DNA of 64,000 bases, taken from positions 186,001 to 250,000 of the forward strand of contig NZ_JAFEWF010000008.1 of the NCBI RefSeq assembly GCF_017355835.1. Direction: 5' to 3'. The notes below the pieces were generated by a model. The model was not told the origin of the DNA and made no database searches. It saw nothing but the letters and a program-made list of their open reading frames with translations. Positions 16,777-24,442 of the stretch are shown piece by piece. Position 1 is the first letter of the stretch. The number at the start of each line of letters is the position of its first letter. This DNA is from Desertivirga brevis (GTDB taxonomy: Bacteria; Bacteroidota; Bacteroidia; Sphingobacteriales; Sphingobacteriaceae). The position numbers were made by a program, and so were the translations under genes.

Positions 16777-17334
16777 TTAAAATATTAATGGTAATAGTAA
16801 ATGAGTCATTACCAGCCCACCTATAAAAAATCCGATCACTGCTACTAACGAAGGGAGCTGCATATTAGAAAGGCCGCTGATTGCATGGCCAGAGGTACAA
16901 CCTCCTGCATAACGGGCGCCGAACCCTACCAAAACTCCTCCAATGAGTAGGAGTAATATTCCTTTCGGGGATTTAAGAACTTCTGTCCCAAAAAGCTGCG
17001 ATGGGTTAAGTCCGCCGTCAAAAGTTATTCCCAATGCTTTCAGATCTTTGATCGTTGCTGGCGATAGCAGAAGCGGTTCATCGTTTTGCAGTAACGTTGA
17101 GGCAAGTACGCCTCCCAAAACTGAACCGAGAAGGAAGAGCAGATTCCATTTCTGTGTTTTCCAGTTGAAGTCAAAGAATCTCACTCTTTTCCCCGCACCT
17201 GCCATGGTACAAATGGTATGAAGGTTTGCCGATACACCAAATTATTTTCCAAAAAATAAGAGCGTCACCATGACGACGGCAATGGCTGCTCCAGAAATAT
17301 ACCAGGGCCAAGGTTGTTTAAGTAGTTCGATCAT
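16777..17334 (-). pseudogene. YeeE/YedE half-transporter gene interrupted by an in-frame TAA
   Basis: Read on the minus strand, the frame begins at ATG 17334 (MIELLKQPWPWYISG, a typical YeeE N-terminus). It runs through one membrane helix to GK, meets TAA at 17244-17242, then continues in the same frame as FGVSANLHTICTMAGAG and on to the normal C-terminus (AGGCTSGHAISGLSNMQLPS), ending at 16777. No frameshift is needed: one stop replaces one residue of about 186. A single substitution from TCA or AAA would explain it. The remaining frame could start at the internal ATG 17205 and give 142 residues lacking the first helix. It could be a true recent nonsense mutation or a sequencing error. The downstream DUF6691 gene is intact. 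Confidence 0.8.
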
Positions 17335-17372
17335 CTTGTGGCGATAGAAGATTGATAAATAGATGGTTTTAT

Positions 17373-18788
17373 TTATCCGATTGTGCTGGGACAAACATAA
17401 GGGCTAATTTCAAATTTTCCTGATTCTTTCAGTGCTTTAAATCCGCCTTTTATGTCTATGAGATTATGGTATCCTCTTGCTCTTAATATAGAATTGAAGA
17501 TCATGGAGCGATATCCACCTGCACAATGAACGTAATAAGTCTTATTCTTATCCACCTGAGACATGGTTTCATTTATATACTCAAGTGTTGCATTTTTTGA
17601 ATTTATCAAATGTTCTGAATAGTGCTCTGTATTTTTACGAACGTCCAAAACATTTATCTCTTCCTCTTTCTTTACTCTTTTAGCCAGTTCTTCAGGAGTG
17701 ATCGATTCAATGCTGTCAACTTCTTTTCCTGCCGCCTTCCAGGCTTCAATTCCCCCTTCAAGGTATCCTATTGCCTTGTCGTACCCGACGCGAGCTAAAC
17801 GGGTAACTACTTCTTCTTCACGGCCAGCTTCTGCAATGATCAATAGTGCCTGGTGGATATCCGTAATTAAAGTTCCAACCCAAGGGGCGAAACTGCCGTC
17901 AATCCCGATATTAATTGAATTAGGTACGAAACCCATGGCAAATGTTTGAGGATCGCGGGTATCAAGAAGCAAGGCTGCTTTTTCATTTGCGGCAGCCTCA
18001 AAAGCTTGCGGTTCTAGAGCCTGTGTACCTTTTTGTAAGACTTTTTCAAAGCTCTCGTATCCTTCCTTATTCAATTTTACGTTTGAAGGGAAGTATGCGG
18101 GTGGAGGAGTGAGACCATGTGTTACTTCTTTTATAAACTCCTCCCGGCTCATATTCTCCCTTAAAGCATAGTTGGTTTTCTTCTGGTTACCAAGCGTATC
18201 GGTAGTTTCCTTACTCATATTCTTTCCACATGCAGAACCTGCCCCGTGAGCGGGAAACACAATGATATTATCATTTAAAGGCATAATTCTAGTCCTCAAG
18301 GAATCAAAAAGAATTCCTGCAAGCTGCTCCTGGGTCATGTGTGCGGCTTTTTGAGCCAGATCGGGCCGGCCTACATCACCTATAAATAGGGTGTCTCCCG
18401 AAAATAAGGCTGTTTCTTTTCCCTGCTCGTCCGTCAAAAGATAGGAAGTTGATTCCATAGTGTGTCCGGGAGTATGGAGAACCCTGATCGTCATTTCTCC
18501 GATTTTGAATTCTTCATTATCTTTCGCGATGTAAGCCTCAAAGCTGGGATTGGCATTGGGCCCAAAGATGATTGGAGCAGCAGTTTTTTTCGAAAGGTCC
18601 AGGTGACCTGAAACAAAATCAGCGTGAAAATGCGTTTCGAAAACATATTTTATGCTTGCTCCGTTTGCTTTAGCTTTTTCTATATATGGGCTAACTTCAC
18701 GTAAAGGATCTATAATAGCAGCCTCGTTTCCTGATTGGATGTAATAGGCACCCTGTGCTAAGCATCCGGTATAAATCTGTTCGATCAT
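17373..18788 (-). CDS. CstB-like persulfide dioxygenase: MBL-fold hydrolase fused to two rhodanese domains
   Basis: 471 residues, cytoplasmic. Metallo-beta-lactamase domain (about 1-245): metal motif HFHAD at 53-57, then His109 (TPGHT), Asp132 (SGDTLF) and His181 (FPAHGAG), as in ETHE1 and persulfide dioxygenases. Cys187 in GSACGK matches the linker cysteine of S. aureus CstB. The first rhodanese domain (about 255-350) lacks a catalytic Cys; the second (about 365-465) has Cys422 in HCAGGYRS. This layout is that of CstB, which oxidises persulfides to thiosulfate or sulfite. It is transcribed towards yeeE and the DUF6691 gene. A CRP-type palindrome lies 48 bp upstream of the start. Confidence 0.9.
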   Translation of the reverse strand: MIEQIYTGCLAQGAYYIQSGNEAAIIDPLREVSPYIEKAKANGASIKYVFETHFHADFVSGHLDLSKKTAAPIIFGPNANPSFEAYIAKDNEEFKIGEMTIRVLHTPGHTMESTSYLLTDEQGKETALFSGDTLFIGDVGRPDLAQKAAHMTQEQLAGILFDSLRTRIMPLNDNIIVFPAHGAGSACGKNMSKETTDTLGNQKKTNYALRENMSREEFIKEVTHGLTPPPAYFPSNVKLNKEGYESFEKVLQKGTQALEPQAFEAAANEKAALLLDTRDPQTFAMGFVPNSINIGIDGSFAPWVGTLITDIHQALLIIAEAGREEEVVTRLARVGYDKAIGYLEGGIEAWKAAGKEVDSIESITPEELAKRVKKEEEINVLDVRKNTEHYSEHLINSKNATLEYINETMSQVDKNKTYYVHCAGGYRSMIFNSILRARGYHNLIDIKGGFKALKESGKFEISPYVCPSTIG

Positions 18789-18805
18789 GTCTTTTTTTGT
18801 TCGTA

Positions 18806-18813
18806 CAAAAATC
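18806..18813 (-). promoter_or_regulatory. -7-like box of the MBL-rhodanese promoter
   Basis: On the minus strand the box reads GATTTTTG, 7 of 8 to TAnnTTTG. It is centred 33 bp downstream of the operator centre and about 20 bp from the ATG. Confidence 0.4.
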
Positions 18814-18835
18814 GGGTTCTCATAAAGGGGAGACG

Positions 18836-18849
18836 GTGACTTTAGTTAC
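18836..18849. promoter_or_regulatory. CRP-type operator upstream of the MBL-rhodanese gene
   Basis: GTGAC-TTTA-GTTAC, an inverted repeat with one mismatched arm position. Its complement GTAACTAAAGTCAC matches the operator at 19701-19714 at 13 of 14 bases. It is the probable binding site of the Crp/Fnr protein encoded at 15620. Confidence 0.6.
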
Positions 18850-18857
18850 ACAAGTAA

Positions 18858-19652
18858 TTAACTGCTTAGTTCTTTAAATAAGATATAAAACCCCATTGTC
18901 AGCACGAACCAGCCAAAGCCTTTTTTAAGCTTTTCTCCCTGAATTTTCTTACTCAAAAAGCTGCCAATAAATATTCCCGCCACTGCAATTATTGTAATGC
19001 TAAGAAGGAAAGTCCAGTTTATAGTAAAGTGTCCAAGGTCACCCGCAAAGCCAAACAACGAGTTCAAAGCTATAATTGCGAGAGATGTTCCTACTGCTTT
19101 TTTCATCGGCAGTTTAATCAGGAATACCAAAGCTGGGATCAACAGGAAGCCTCCACCGGCACCTAGCAGGCCGGTAACGAGGCCAACACCTACACCGTAT
19201 CCAAGAAGTTTAAGGGATTTAAACCTGCCCGAAAATTCCTCATCAGGTTCCTTATCCCTGGCCTCTCTGATCATGCTTATAGATGCAACGAGCATAAGTA
19301 TCGCGAACAGAATCATTGTAAGAAAGGATTCTGTAACTGTAAAGCCGCTTATCGACGTGATTTTTTTAGGAATAACTGGTACCAGAAATTTTCGGGTTCC
19401 AAATACAGTGATCACTGACGCTGCACCAAAAAATAAAGCTGCTTTCAGACTTATCAAGCCTTTGCTGAAATTATTTACTGACCCAACGAGGCTGGTAAAA
19501 CCGACAATAAACAGAGAGTAAGAAGTGGCAAGCAGTGGGTGAACACCGAAAATGTACACCATTACAGGGACGGTAAGGATAGAGCCGCCCCCGCCAACCA
19601 GGCCAAGAGAAATTCCGATTAAAGCTGATGCGAAATAGCCTAGTAGTTGCAT
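18858..19652 (-). CDS. TauE/SafE-family sulfite/sulfur-compound exporter
   Basis: About 264 residues with seven to eight membrane helices in two similar halves. The first half carries the glycine-rich motif LGLVGGGGSILTVPVMVY and the second GLLGAGGGFLLIPALVFL, the twin signature of the TauE/SafE family (sulfite or organosulfonate export). ATG 19652 is preferred over 19673, because the upstream ATG overlaps the likely -7 box. In this cluster it would remove sulfite or a related product of persulfide oxidation from the cytoplasm. It is 70 bp upstream of the MBL-rhodanese gene, but each gene has its own operator and promoter-like box, so the two can be transcribed independently. Confidence 0.88.
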   Translation of the reverse strand: MQLLGYFASALIGISLGLVGGGGSILTVPVMVYIFGVHPLLATSYSLFIVGFTSLVGSVNNFSKGLISLKAALFFGAASVITVFGTRKFLVPVIPKKITSISGFTVTESFLTMILFAILMLVASISMIREARDKEPDEEFSGRFKSLKLLGYGVGVGLVTGLLGAGGGFLLIPALVFLIKLPMKKAVGTSLAIIALNSLFGFAGDLGHFTINWTFLLSITIIAVAGIFIGSFLSKKIQGEKLKKGFGWFVLTMGFYILFKELSS

Positions 19653-19670
19653 GGTTTTGTGTTTATATTC

Positions 19671-19678
19671 CAAATATG
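19671..19678 (-). promoter_or_regulatory. -7-like box of the tauE promoter
   Basis: On the minus strand the box reads CATATTTG, 7 of 8 to TAnnTTTG. Its centre is 33 bp from the operator centre, the same spacing as at the MBL-rhodanese promoter. Confidence 0.45.
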
Positions 19679-19700
19679 ATGTTTATCCTTGGGGAAGTCT

Positions 19701-19714
19701 GTGACTAAAGTCAC
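19701..19714. promoter_or_regulatory. Perfect CRP-type operator upstream of tauE
   Basis: GTGAC-TAAA-GTCAC with exact 5-bp arms, preceded by T so that the left half reads TGTGA. It is centred roughly 43 bp upstream of the expected transcription start, close to a class II CRP activation position. Confidence 0.65.
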
Positions 19715-19958
19715 CTGATCATAAGCCCTGTTTACCGCTATTTATTCTGTGGTAGAATTTTTCGAAATGTAAGCGGGATCATTTTTTTATACGGCTCCAA
19801 GCCGATATTTACTTTAACCAAATGTATAAACCGTGGAAGTTTATAAAAGACTTTTCAATGCTATTCCTAATTTTTCAGAAAGTCTGGATTAGCGGAAGTG
19901 AACAGCTTGCTGTCCGTCATCAATTGCAGAAACCGATTATAATACTAAGCCTATTTTT

Positions 19959-20219
19959 ATGGAAACAGAACGTCCGCCCGTTTCATCTGAAGAATTCCTT
20001 ATAGTTTCCCTTACTTGTTTTAGCGCTATGGACATTTTAGCGATGGAAGAAGGATACGATGCCATAACCCTTAATAGTGTTTCGGAAAGGACCGGGATTA
20101 CAAAAGAAAGGCTGTTGCATTGTTTTAAGTACTTCGAGGTGCTCCTAGGAATGTACAATACAAAATTAACTTTATTTCAAATTGCCAAGATGAAGGACGC
20201 ACGAATTAAGCTGGAGTGA
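19959..20219 (+). CDS. Small TetR-like helix-turn-helix protein (86 residues)
   Basis: Residues about 25-65 (MEEGYDAITLNSVSERTGITKERLLHCFKYFEVLL) match the N-terminal TetR DNA-binding pattern, where the usual text is EEGYxxxTxxxIAxxxGxxxxxLYxHFxxKExL. The ligand-binding domain that normally adds about 120 residues is absent; a stop follows at 86 residues. It may be a DNA-binding stub, a truncated regulator or a remnant. The gene lies between tauE (divergent) and the desaturase, directly followed by an 8-bp tandem repeat. No ribosome-binding site is obvious. The TetR resemblance is moderate. Confidence 0.45.
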   Translation: METERPPVSSEEFLIVSLTCFSAMDILAMEEGYDAITLNSVSERTGITKERLLHCFKYFEVLLGMYNTKLTLFQIAKMKDARIKLE

Positions 20220-20225
20220 AGAGGG

Positions 20226-20289
20226 GAATGAGAGAATGAGAGAATGAGAGAATGAGAGAATGAAAGAATGAGAGAATGAAAGAATGGGA
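20226..20289. repeat. 8-bp tandem repeat, eight copies of gaatgaga or near copies
   Basis: Four exact gaatgaga units, then gaatgaaa, gaatgaga, gaatgaaa and gaatggga, without gaps. It starts 6 bp after the stop of the small HTH gene and is non-coding. Copy number may vary between strains. Confidence 0.95.
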
Positions 20290-20330
20290 TATTGAGAACT
20301 TGTTGCTGAGAGCAAGGGCGAGATGAAATA

Positions 20331-20366
20331 GTGTAAGTTGTTGGAGTCTCCCCAACGAGCTCACAC
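20331..20366. other. Hairpin upstream of the desaturase gene
   Basis: GTGT, AG and TTGTTGG (20331-20344) pair with CCAACGA, CT and ACAC (20352-20366), with small bulges. No clear T-tract follows on the plus strand. It is a possible terminator of the upstream unit or a leader structure. Confidence 0.4.
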
Positions 20367-20544
20367 TAATAACCCTTGGCTTAAAACTACCTTAAAGAAG
20401 AAAAAGATTTTCCTAGCACACTCTTTGCTTTGAAATGAACGTTAATAATAATAGATTGCCCTTAGAAATTAAAAAAGTTAAGATCCTCTCTCAAATAGAA
20501 ATCTTTGTTCAAGAGTTCCTTATCTCTCAAATACACACTTATCT

Positions 20545-21609
20545 ATGTCAAAAGTTACCTTCAATAATAGTAATGCAGTTTTCTTTAAGAGATTAAAGGA
20601 GAAGGTTAATGGCTATTTTAATCAAAATGGAATTTCAAGAACCGGAGGATTACAGCTTTTTTTTAAAAGCCTGATTCTGGGTCTCTCGGCCGCAACAATC
20701 TACATAGTTCTCGTATTTTTTACACCGGGAACATTGTTGTCAGTTCTGCTTTGCGCCTTATTTGGATGCAATCTGGCGTTCATTGGCTTTAACGTAATGC
20801 ACGAGGGCGGTCATGGCAGCTTCTCCAAATATAAATGGCTCAATGATGTGTCTGCCTATTCCTTAAATATTCTCGGAGGCACCATTCATTTTTGGAAGCA
20901 ACGTCATAATATTGAGCACCATACCTACACCAATATCGAAGGCCTGGACCACGACATCGATATTAAGTTTATGCGCATGCATATGGAACAAGTCCGTCAC
21001 CAGTATCATAAATTCCAGCATATTTACTGGGTGTTGCTTTACGGAATATCATACGCAGCCTGGATCTTGTACCAGGATTTCGAAAAATACTTTTTACTAG
21101 TTAAAAATAAAGGCACTCAGAAACTCCCCCTGAAGGAACATGTAATATTTTGGACAACAAAATTCCTTTATTTAAGCGTCTATCTTTTAATTCCTATACT
21201 AATGGTAGGATGGGTAAAGGCGCTTATAGGTTTTGGAATTGCAAGCTTGGTGTGTGGTTTCTCTATTAGCATCGTTTTTCAGCTTGCTCATGTTGTAGAA
21301 GGTACTAATTTCCCTGAGCCGGATGCAACAACCAACAAAATTGAAAAGGAGTGGGCTGTACATCAAATTTGCACGACAGCGAATTTTGCTACAAAAAGCA
21401 GGATAGCCTCCTGGTTCCTGGGAGGGCTAAATTTCCAGGTTGAACATCACTTATTTCCCGGCATTAGTCATGTTCACTATAGGGATATTAATAAGCTCGT
21501 TAAGGAGACTTGTGAAGAGTTTAATGTTAATTATCTGGAGCACCGAACTATGGCCAGAGCTTTTTTCTCCCATCTAACACATATTAAGAAAATGGGCAGT
21601 CCGGTTTAA
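20545..21609 (+). CDS. Membrane fatty-acid (acyl-CoA/acyl-lipid) desaturase
   Basis: 354 residues of the membrane di-iron desaturase family, nearest in pattern to linoleoyl-CoA (delta-6-like) desaturases. All three histidine boxes are present: HEGGHG at 86-91, HNIEHH at 121-126 and VEHHLFP with His301-His302. Hydrophobic helices lie near residues 38-75 and 205-250. The enzyme should introduce a cis double bond into membrane acyl chains using oxygen and an electron donor. Unlike some relatives it has no fused cytochrome b5 domain, so it needs a separate ferredoxin or cytochrome. It appears to be a single-gene unit. Regiospecificity cannot be read from sequence. Confidence 0.92.
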   Translation: MSKVTFNNSNAVFFKRLKEKVNGYFNQNGISRTGGLQLFFKSLILGLSAATIYIVLVFFTPGTLLSVLLCALFGCNLAFIGFNVMHEGGHGSFSKYKWLNDVSAYSLNILGGTIHFWKQRHNIEHHTYTNIEGLDHDIDIKFMRMHMEQVRHQYHKFQHIYWVLLYGISYAAWILYQDFEKYFLLVKNKGTQKLPLKEHVIFWTTKFLYLSVYLLIPILMVGWVKALIGFGIASLVCGFSISIVFQLAHVVEGTNFPEPDATTNKIEKEWAVHQICTTANFATKSRIASWFLGGLNFQVEHHLFPGISHVHYRDINKLVKETCEEFNVNYLEHRTMARAFFSHLTHIKKMGSPV

Positions 21610-21821
21610 ATCCTGGTGTTCATCTTCTGGCTTATCCTCGATAAGATTCGCCTCCAAATTTCGCTGGGGTGAATGCCTCTAGAAATAATTGCAGGAAATG
21701 TCTTGATTATCAGTAAATAATAGTTACATTTAAGGAATTCCAATACTCACCTCCTCTTAGGCATTGCCTTTACTCTGGTAATATTTAAGCGCCGCAATTA
21801 ATCTTTTTAATAGCAAGAATT

Positions 21822-22169
21822 ATGACATTCTTTAAGTATTACCGTGTGTACAAGAACCGCACCGAAGTGGCAGAAGTTTCTGTGAACGACTTTCATAGGC
21901 CGATTCCGAAAGGAAAGGAAAGATCCTTAGGTTCTACTAGCTATCATTTACCTTCCGATAATATGATGTACTACGAGTATACGGGAATTGTAGGTGCAAT
22001 GGAGCGGGCAAAATCCGGAGCTTTAAAATATATTACTGCCCTGATTAAGGAAGGAGAGGCAGGTGTTGCAAGGCTGCTTCAATACCGGGTAGATAACTAT
22101 GAAAATCTAAATGTTAGCCTGGTCGAATCAAATATCAGGAGAATAGAAAAAGAAATCAAAGGCCTGTAA
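21822..22169 (+). CDS. Unknown 115-residue protein
   Basis: Not recognised. There is no signal peptide or membrane span. The N-terminal half (MTFFKYYRVYKNRTEVAEVSV) looks like beta strands, and the C-terminal half is helical and charged (SLVESNIRRIEKEIKGL). It is probably cytoplasmic. A good terminator hairpin follows at 22218, and the gene stands alone between the desaturase and ClC channel genes. Codon use looks like its neighbours. Confidence 0.6.
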   Translation: MTFFKYYRVYKNRTEVAEVSVNDFHRPIPKGKERSLGSTSYHLPSDNMMYYEYTGIVGAMERAKSGALKYITALIKEGEAGVARLLQYRVDNYENLNVSLVESNIRRIEKEIKGL

Positions 22170-22561
22170 GTAGAGAAGAACAGTCTCGATAGAAGATAAT
22201 TTCCTTTTGTATTACTGGCATGAGCTGAGGCTCATGCTTTTTTCGTTTTAGGACGCCTTGGAAACTTACAAAGTCATTTACATAGATAAACAGGAATTCG
22301 AGTTTTCTTCAACTTTAAGCTTAATATTTAATTTTTTTTTAATTTCTTATTGCATTCTTTGTGCTGGATCAGGTTTTCCTGACGAAAAATACCCGGGACC
22401 TGAGTTATAATTGGGTAATACAAAACATATTGTTGATCCAATTCTTTAATGAAAAATGAGATAATTAATCCTGTGGCACTCACATAGCACCACATTTTTT
22501 AATTATCCTTTTATCTTATTAATCATTCCTTACTCGTGGCAAGGTTCTTACTCATTATAAT
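22170..22561. other. Intergenic region before the ClC gene
   Basis: 392 bp without a gene. It contains the terminator at 22218-22243 and then AT-rich sequence with poly-T runs. No promoter matching TTTG/TAnnTTTG was found. Confidence 0.6.
22218..22243 (+). terminator. Intrinsic terminator after the 115-residue gene
   Basis: GCATGAGC (22218-22225), loop TGAG and GCTCATGC (22230-22237) form a perfect 8-bp stem followed by six T. Confidence 0.9.
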
Positions 22562-24415
22562 TTGAAACATTTTAAACGTTTAAAACAATATTTGAAATTA
22601 GTGAGAAGGTTCTCTAACCGGGGATCTACTTCTGGCGAAAAGGTCAGAGCTCACCAATTACTGTTTTACTGGCTAAAATATAATCTATCTCGAAACCATT
22701 TTTTACTTCTTTCGGGCGTTCTTGTCGGCTGTTCGGCTGGCTTGGCCGGAGTTCTCTTAAAAGTGCTTGTTCATAATATTCATAATGTTGTTACCCGTAA
22801 AGTACTTTTTGAGGAGCAAATCTTCTACTATGCCTGCTTACCCTTCGTTGGTCTTGTAATTACGTCGTTAATTGTAATCTTTATCTTTAAGGGGCAGGAT
22901 CGGAAAGGCATCCCGGCAATACTTTATGAAATTGCTAAAAATTCCAGTTTTGTATCTCCCGTTAAAATGTATTCTCAAATTATCCAAAGTGCTATAACAG
23001 TCGGCTTTGGTGGTTCCGCGGGACTGGAAAGTCCTATTGCTGTTACGGGTGCTGCTATAGGTTCCAATTTTGCCCAAAGGTATAAGCTTAGTTATAAAGA
23101 CAGAACTCTACTTCTTGCAGCAGGAGCAACCGCAGGGATTGCGGCGGCATTTAATGCTCCTATAGCAGGGATGATGTTTGCCTTTGAAATCCTTTTAACC
23201 GGTGTTGTTTTTACCGATTTTATTCCCCTGGTTGTCTCTGCTGTGTGTGGAAGTTTACTTTCCAAGGTTATACTAAATGAAGATACATTATTTCAGTTTG
23301 GAAGGCGACACTCTTTCGACTACCACAACATAGTTTTCTACCTGGCGCTCGGGTTAGTATGTGGACTATATGCCCGTTATTTTGTCCTTATATCCCAGCG
23401 GGTGGAACGCTATTTTAAAAAGGTGGAACTTTCAAGATTGCAAAAGGCGGTTACTGGCGGCATCCTACTTTCTACGTTATGTCTCCTTTTTCCACCCTTA
23501 TTTGGAGAGGGTTATCAAAGTATAAAGGATATGATCAATGGTAAGATTGGCCTTATTATAGAACACAGCTTTTTTCGATTCCTGGACCTGGGGAACTGGC
23601 TGGTAATTATTTTCCTATTTCTGATATGTATATTCAAGGCCTTTGCCGCTTCCATAACAATTCACAGTGGCGGTAATGGTGGTAATTTTGCCCCTTCATT
23701 ATTCGCTGGTGGAGTTGTCGGTTATCTATTTGCTACCATTTGTATCCAATTAGGTATTGCAAATGTTCCTGTAACTAACCTCATTATTGTGGGCATGGCT
23801 GGTGTGATGAGCGGGGTTCTTTATGCACCTCTAACAGCAGTTTTCCTGATCGCTGAATCAAGTTCGGGGTATGACCTTTTTCTTCCCTTGATGATGGTAT
23901 GTGTAATATCATTTTTGATCGCTAAATGGTTTTCTCCAATATCACCCGACTTAAAGCATCTGGCAGATAGCGGAAAAATATTTACGCACCAGTACGATAA
24001 AAACCTCCTGCTGCTAATTAACATATCATCACTAGTTGAGAAGGATGTTTCCAAGATTTCTATAGGTTCTTCTATAAACGACCTGATCGAGGTTATAAAA
24101 TCAGGAAAAAGAAACCTTATTGCGGTGCTGGATGAAGATAGTCACCTGGCAGGAACTATAGCAGTGGATGAGTTGAGGCCAATTCTTTTTGACGAAAAAA
24201 AGAGATCTGAAATAGGATTGGCTGAGCTGGTGAAGTTTACTCCAGTCGTCGTTTATGAGAATGAAGACATGACTGGCGTTGCAGACAAGTTTGATCAGTC
24301 AGGCTCCTGGGTTTTGCCGGTACTCGATTCTACCGATCGCTTCGTTGGGTTTGTCTCTAAATCCACTTTCTTGAACACCTATCGTGAAATACTTAAGGAG
24401 CATTCAGAAATTTAA
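22562..24415 (+). CDS. ClC-family chloride channel/transporter with C-terminal CBS domains
   Basis: 617 residues. The membrane ClC fold spans about 45-455, with the family signatures GGSAGLESPIAVTGAA (gating glutamate Glu156) and GGNGGNFAPSLFAGG (GxFxP selectivity motif). The gating Glu suggests a Cl-/H+ exchanger rather than a pure channel (inference). C-terminal residues about 480-610 form two CBS motifs (KDVSKISIGSSINDLIEVI, VYENEDMTGVADKFDQSGSW) that may bind nucleotides. The start codon is TTG at 22562. It is followed after 27 bp by a histidine kinase and then a response regulator, so it may be part of a signalling operon. Confidence 0.9.
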   Translation: MKHFKRLKQYLKLVRRFSNRGSTSGEKVRAHQLLFYWLKYNLSRNHFLLLSGVLVGCSAGLAGVLLKVLVHNIHNVVTRKVLFEEQIFYYACLPFVGLVITSLIVIFIFKGQDRKGIPAILYEIAKNSSFVSPVKMYSQIIQSAITVGFGGSAGLESPIAVTGAAIGSNFAQRYKLSYKDRTLLLAAGATAGIAAAFNAPIAGMMFAFEILLTGVVFTDFIPLVVSAVCGSLLSKVILNEDTLFQFGRRHSFDYHNIVFYLALGLVCGLYARYFVLISQRVERYFKKVELSRLQKAVTGGILLSTLCLLFPPLFGEGYQSIKDMINGKIGLIIEHSFFRFLDLGNWLVIIFLFLICIFKAFAASITIHSGGNGGNFAPSLFAGGVVGYLFATICIQLGIANVPVTNLIIVGMAGVMSGVLYAPLTAVFLIAESSSGYDLFLPLMMVCVISFLIAKWFSPISPDLKHLADSGKIFTHQYDKNLLLLINISSLVEKDVSKISIGSSINDLIEVIKSGKRNLIAVLDEDSHLAGTIAVDELRPILFDEKKRSEIGLAELVKFTPVVVYENEDMTGVADKFDQSGSWVLPVLDSTDRFVGFVSKSTFLNTYREILKEHSEI

Positions 24416-24442
24416 TCTCCACTAATTTGGCTAAACTGTAGA

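Noticed and set aside
19822..20004. 60-codon open frame upstream of the TetR-like gene
   Set aside because: It overlaps the better-supported frame at 19959, has low-complexity composition and no family resemblance.
20226..20289. Short tandem repeat considered as a CRISPR array
   Set aside because: Units are 8 bp with no spacers and no cas genes nearby.
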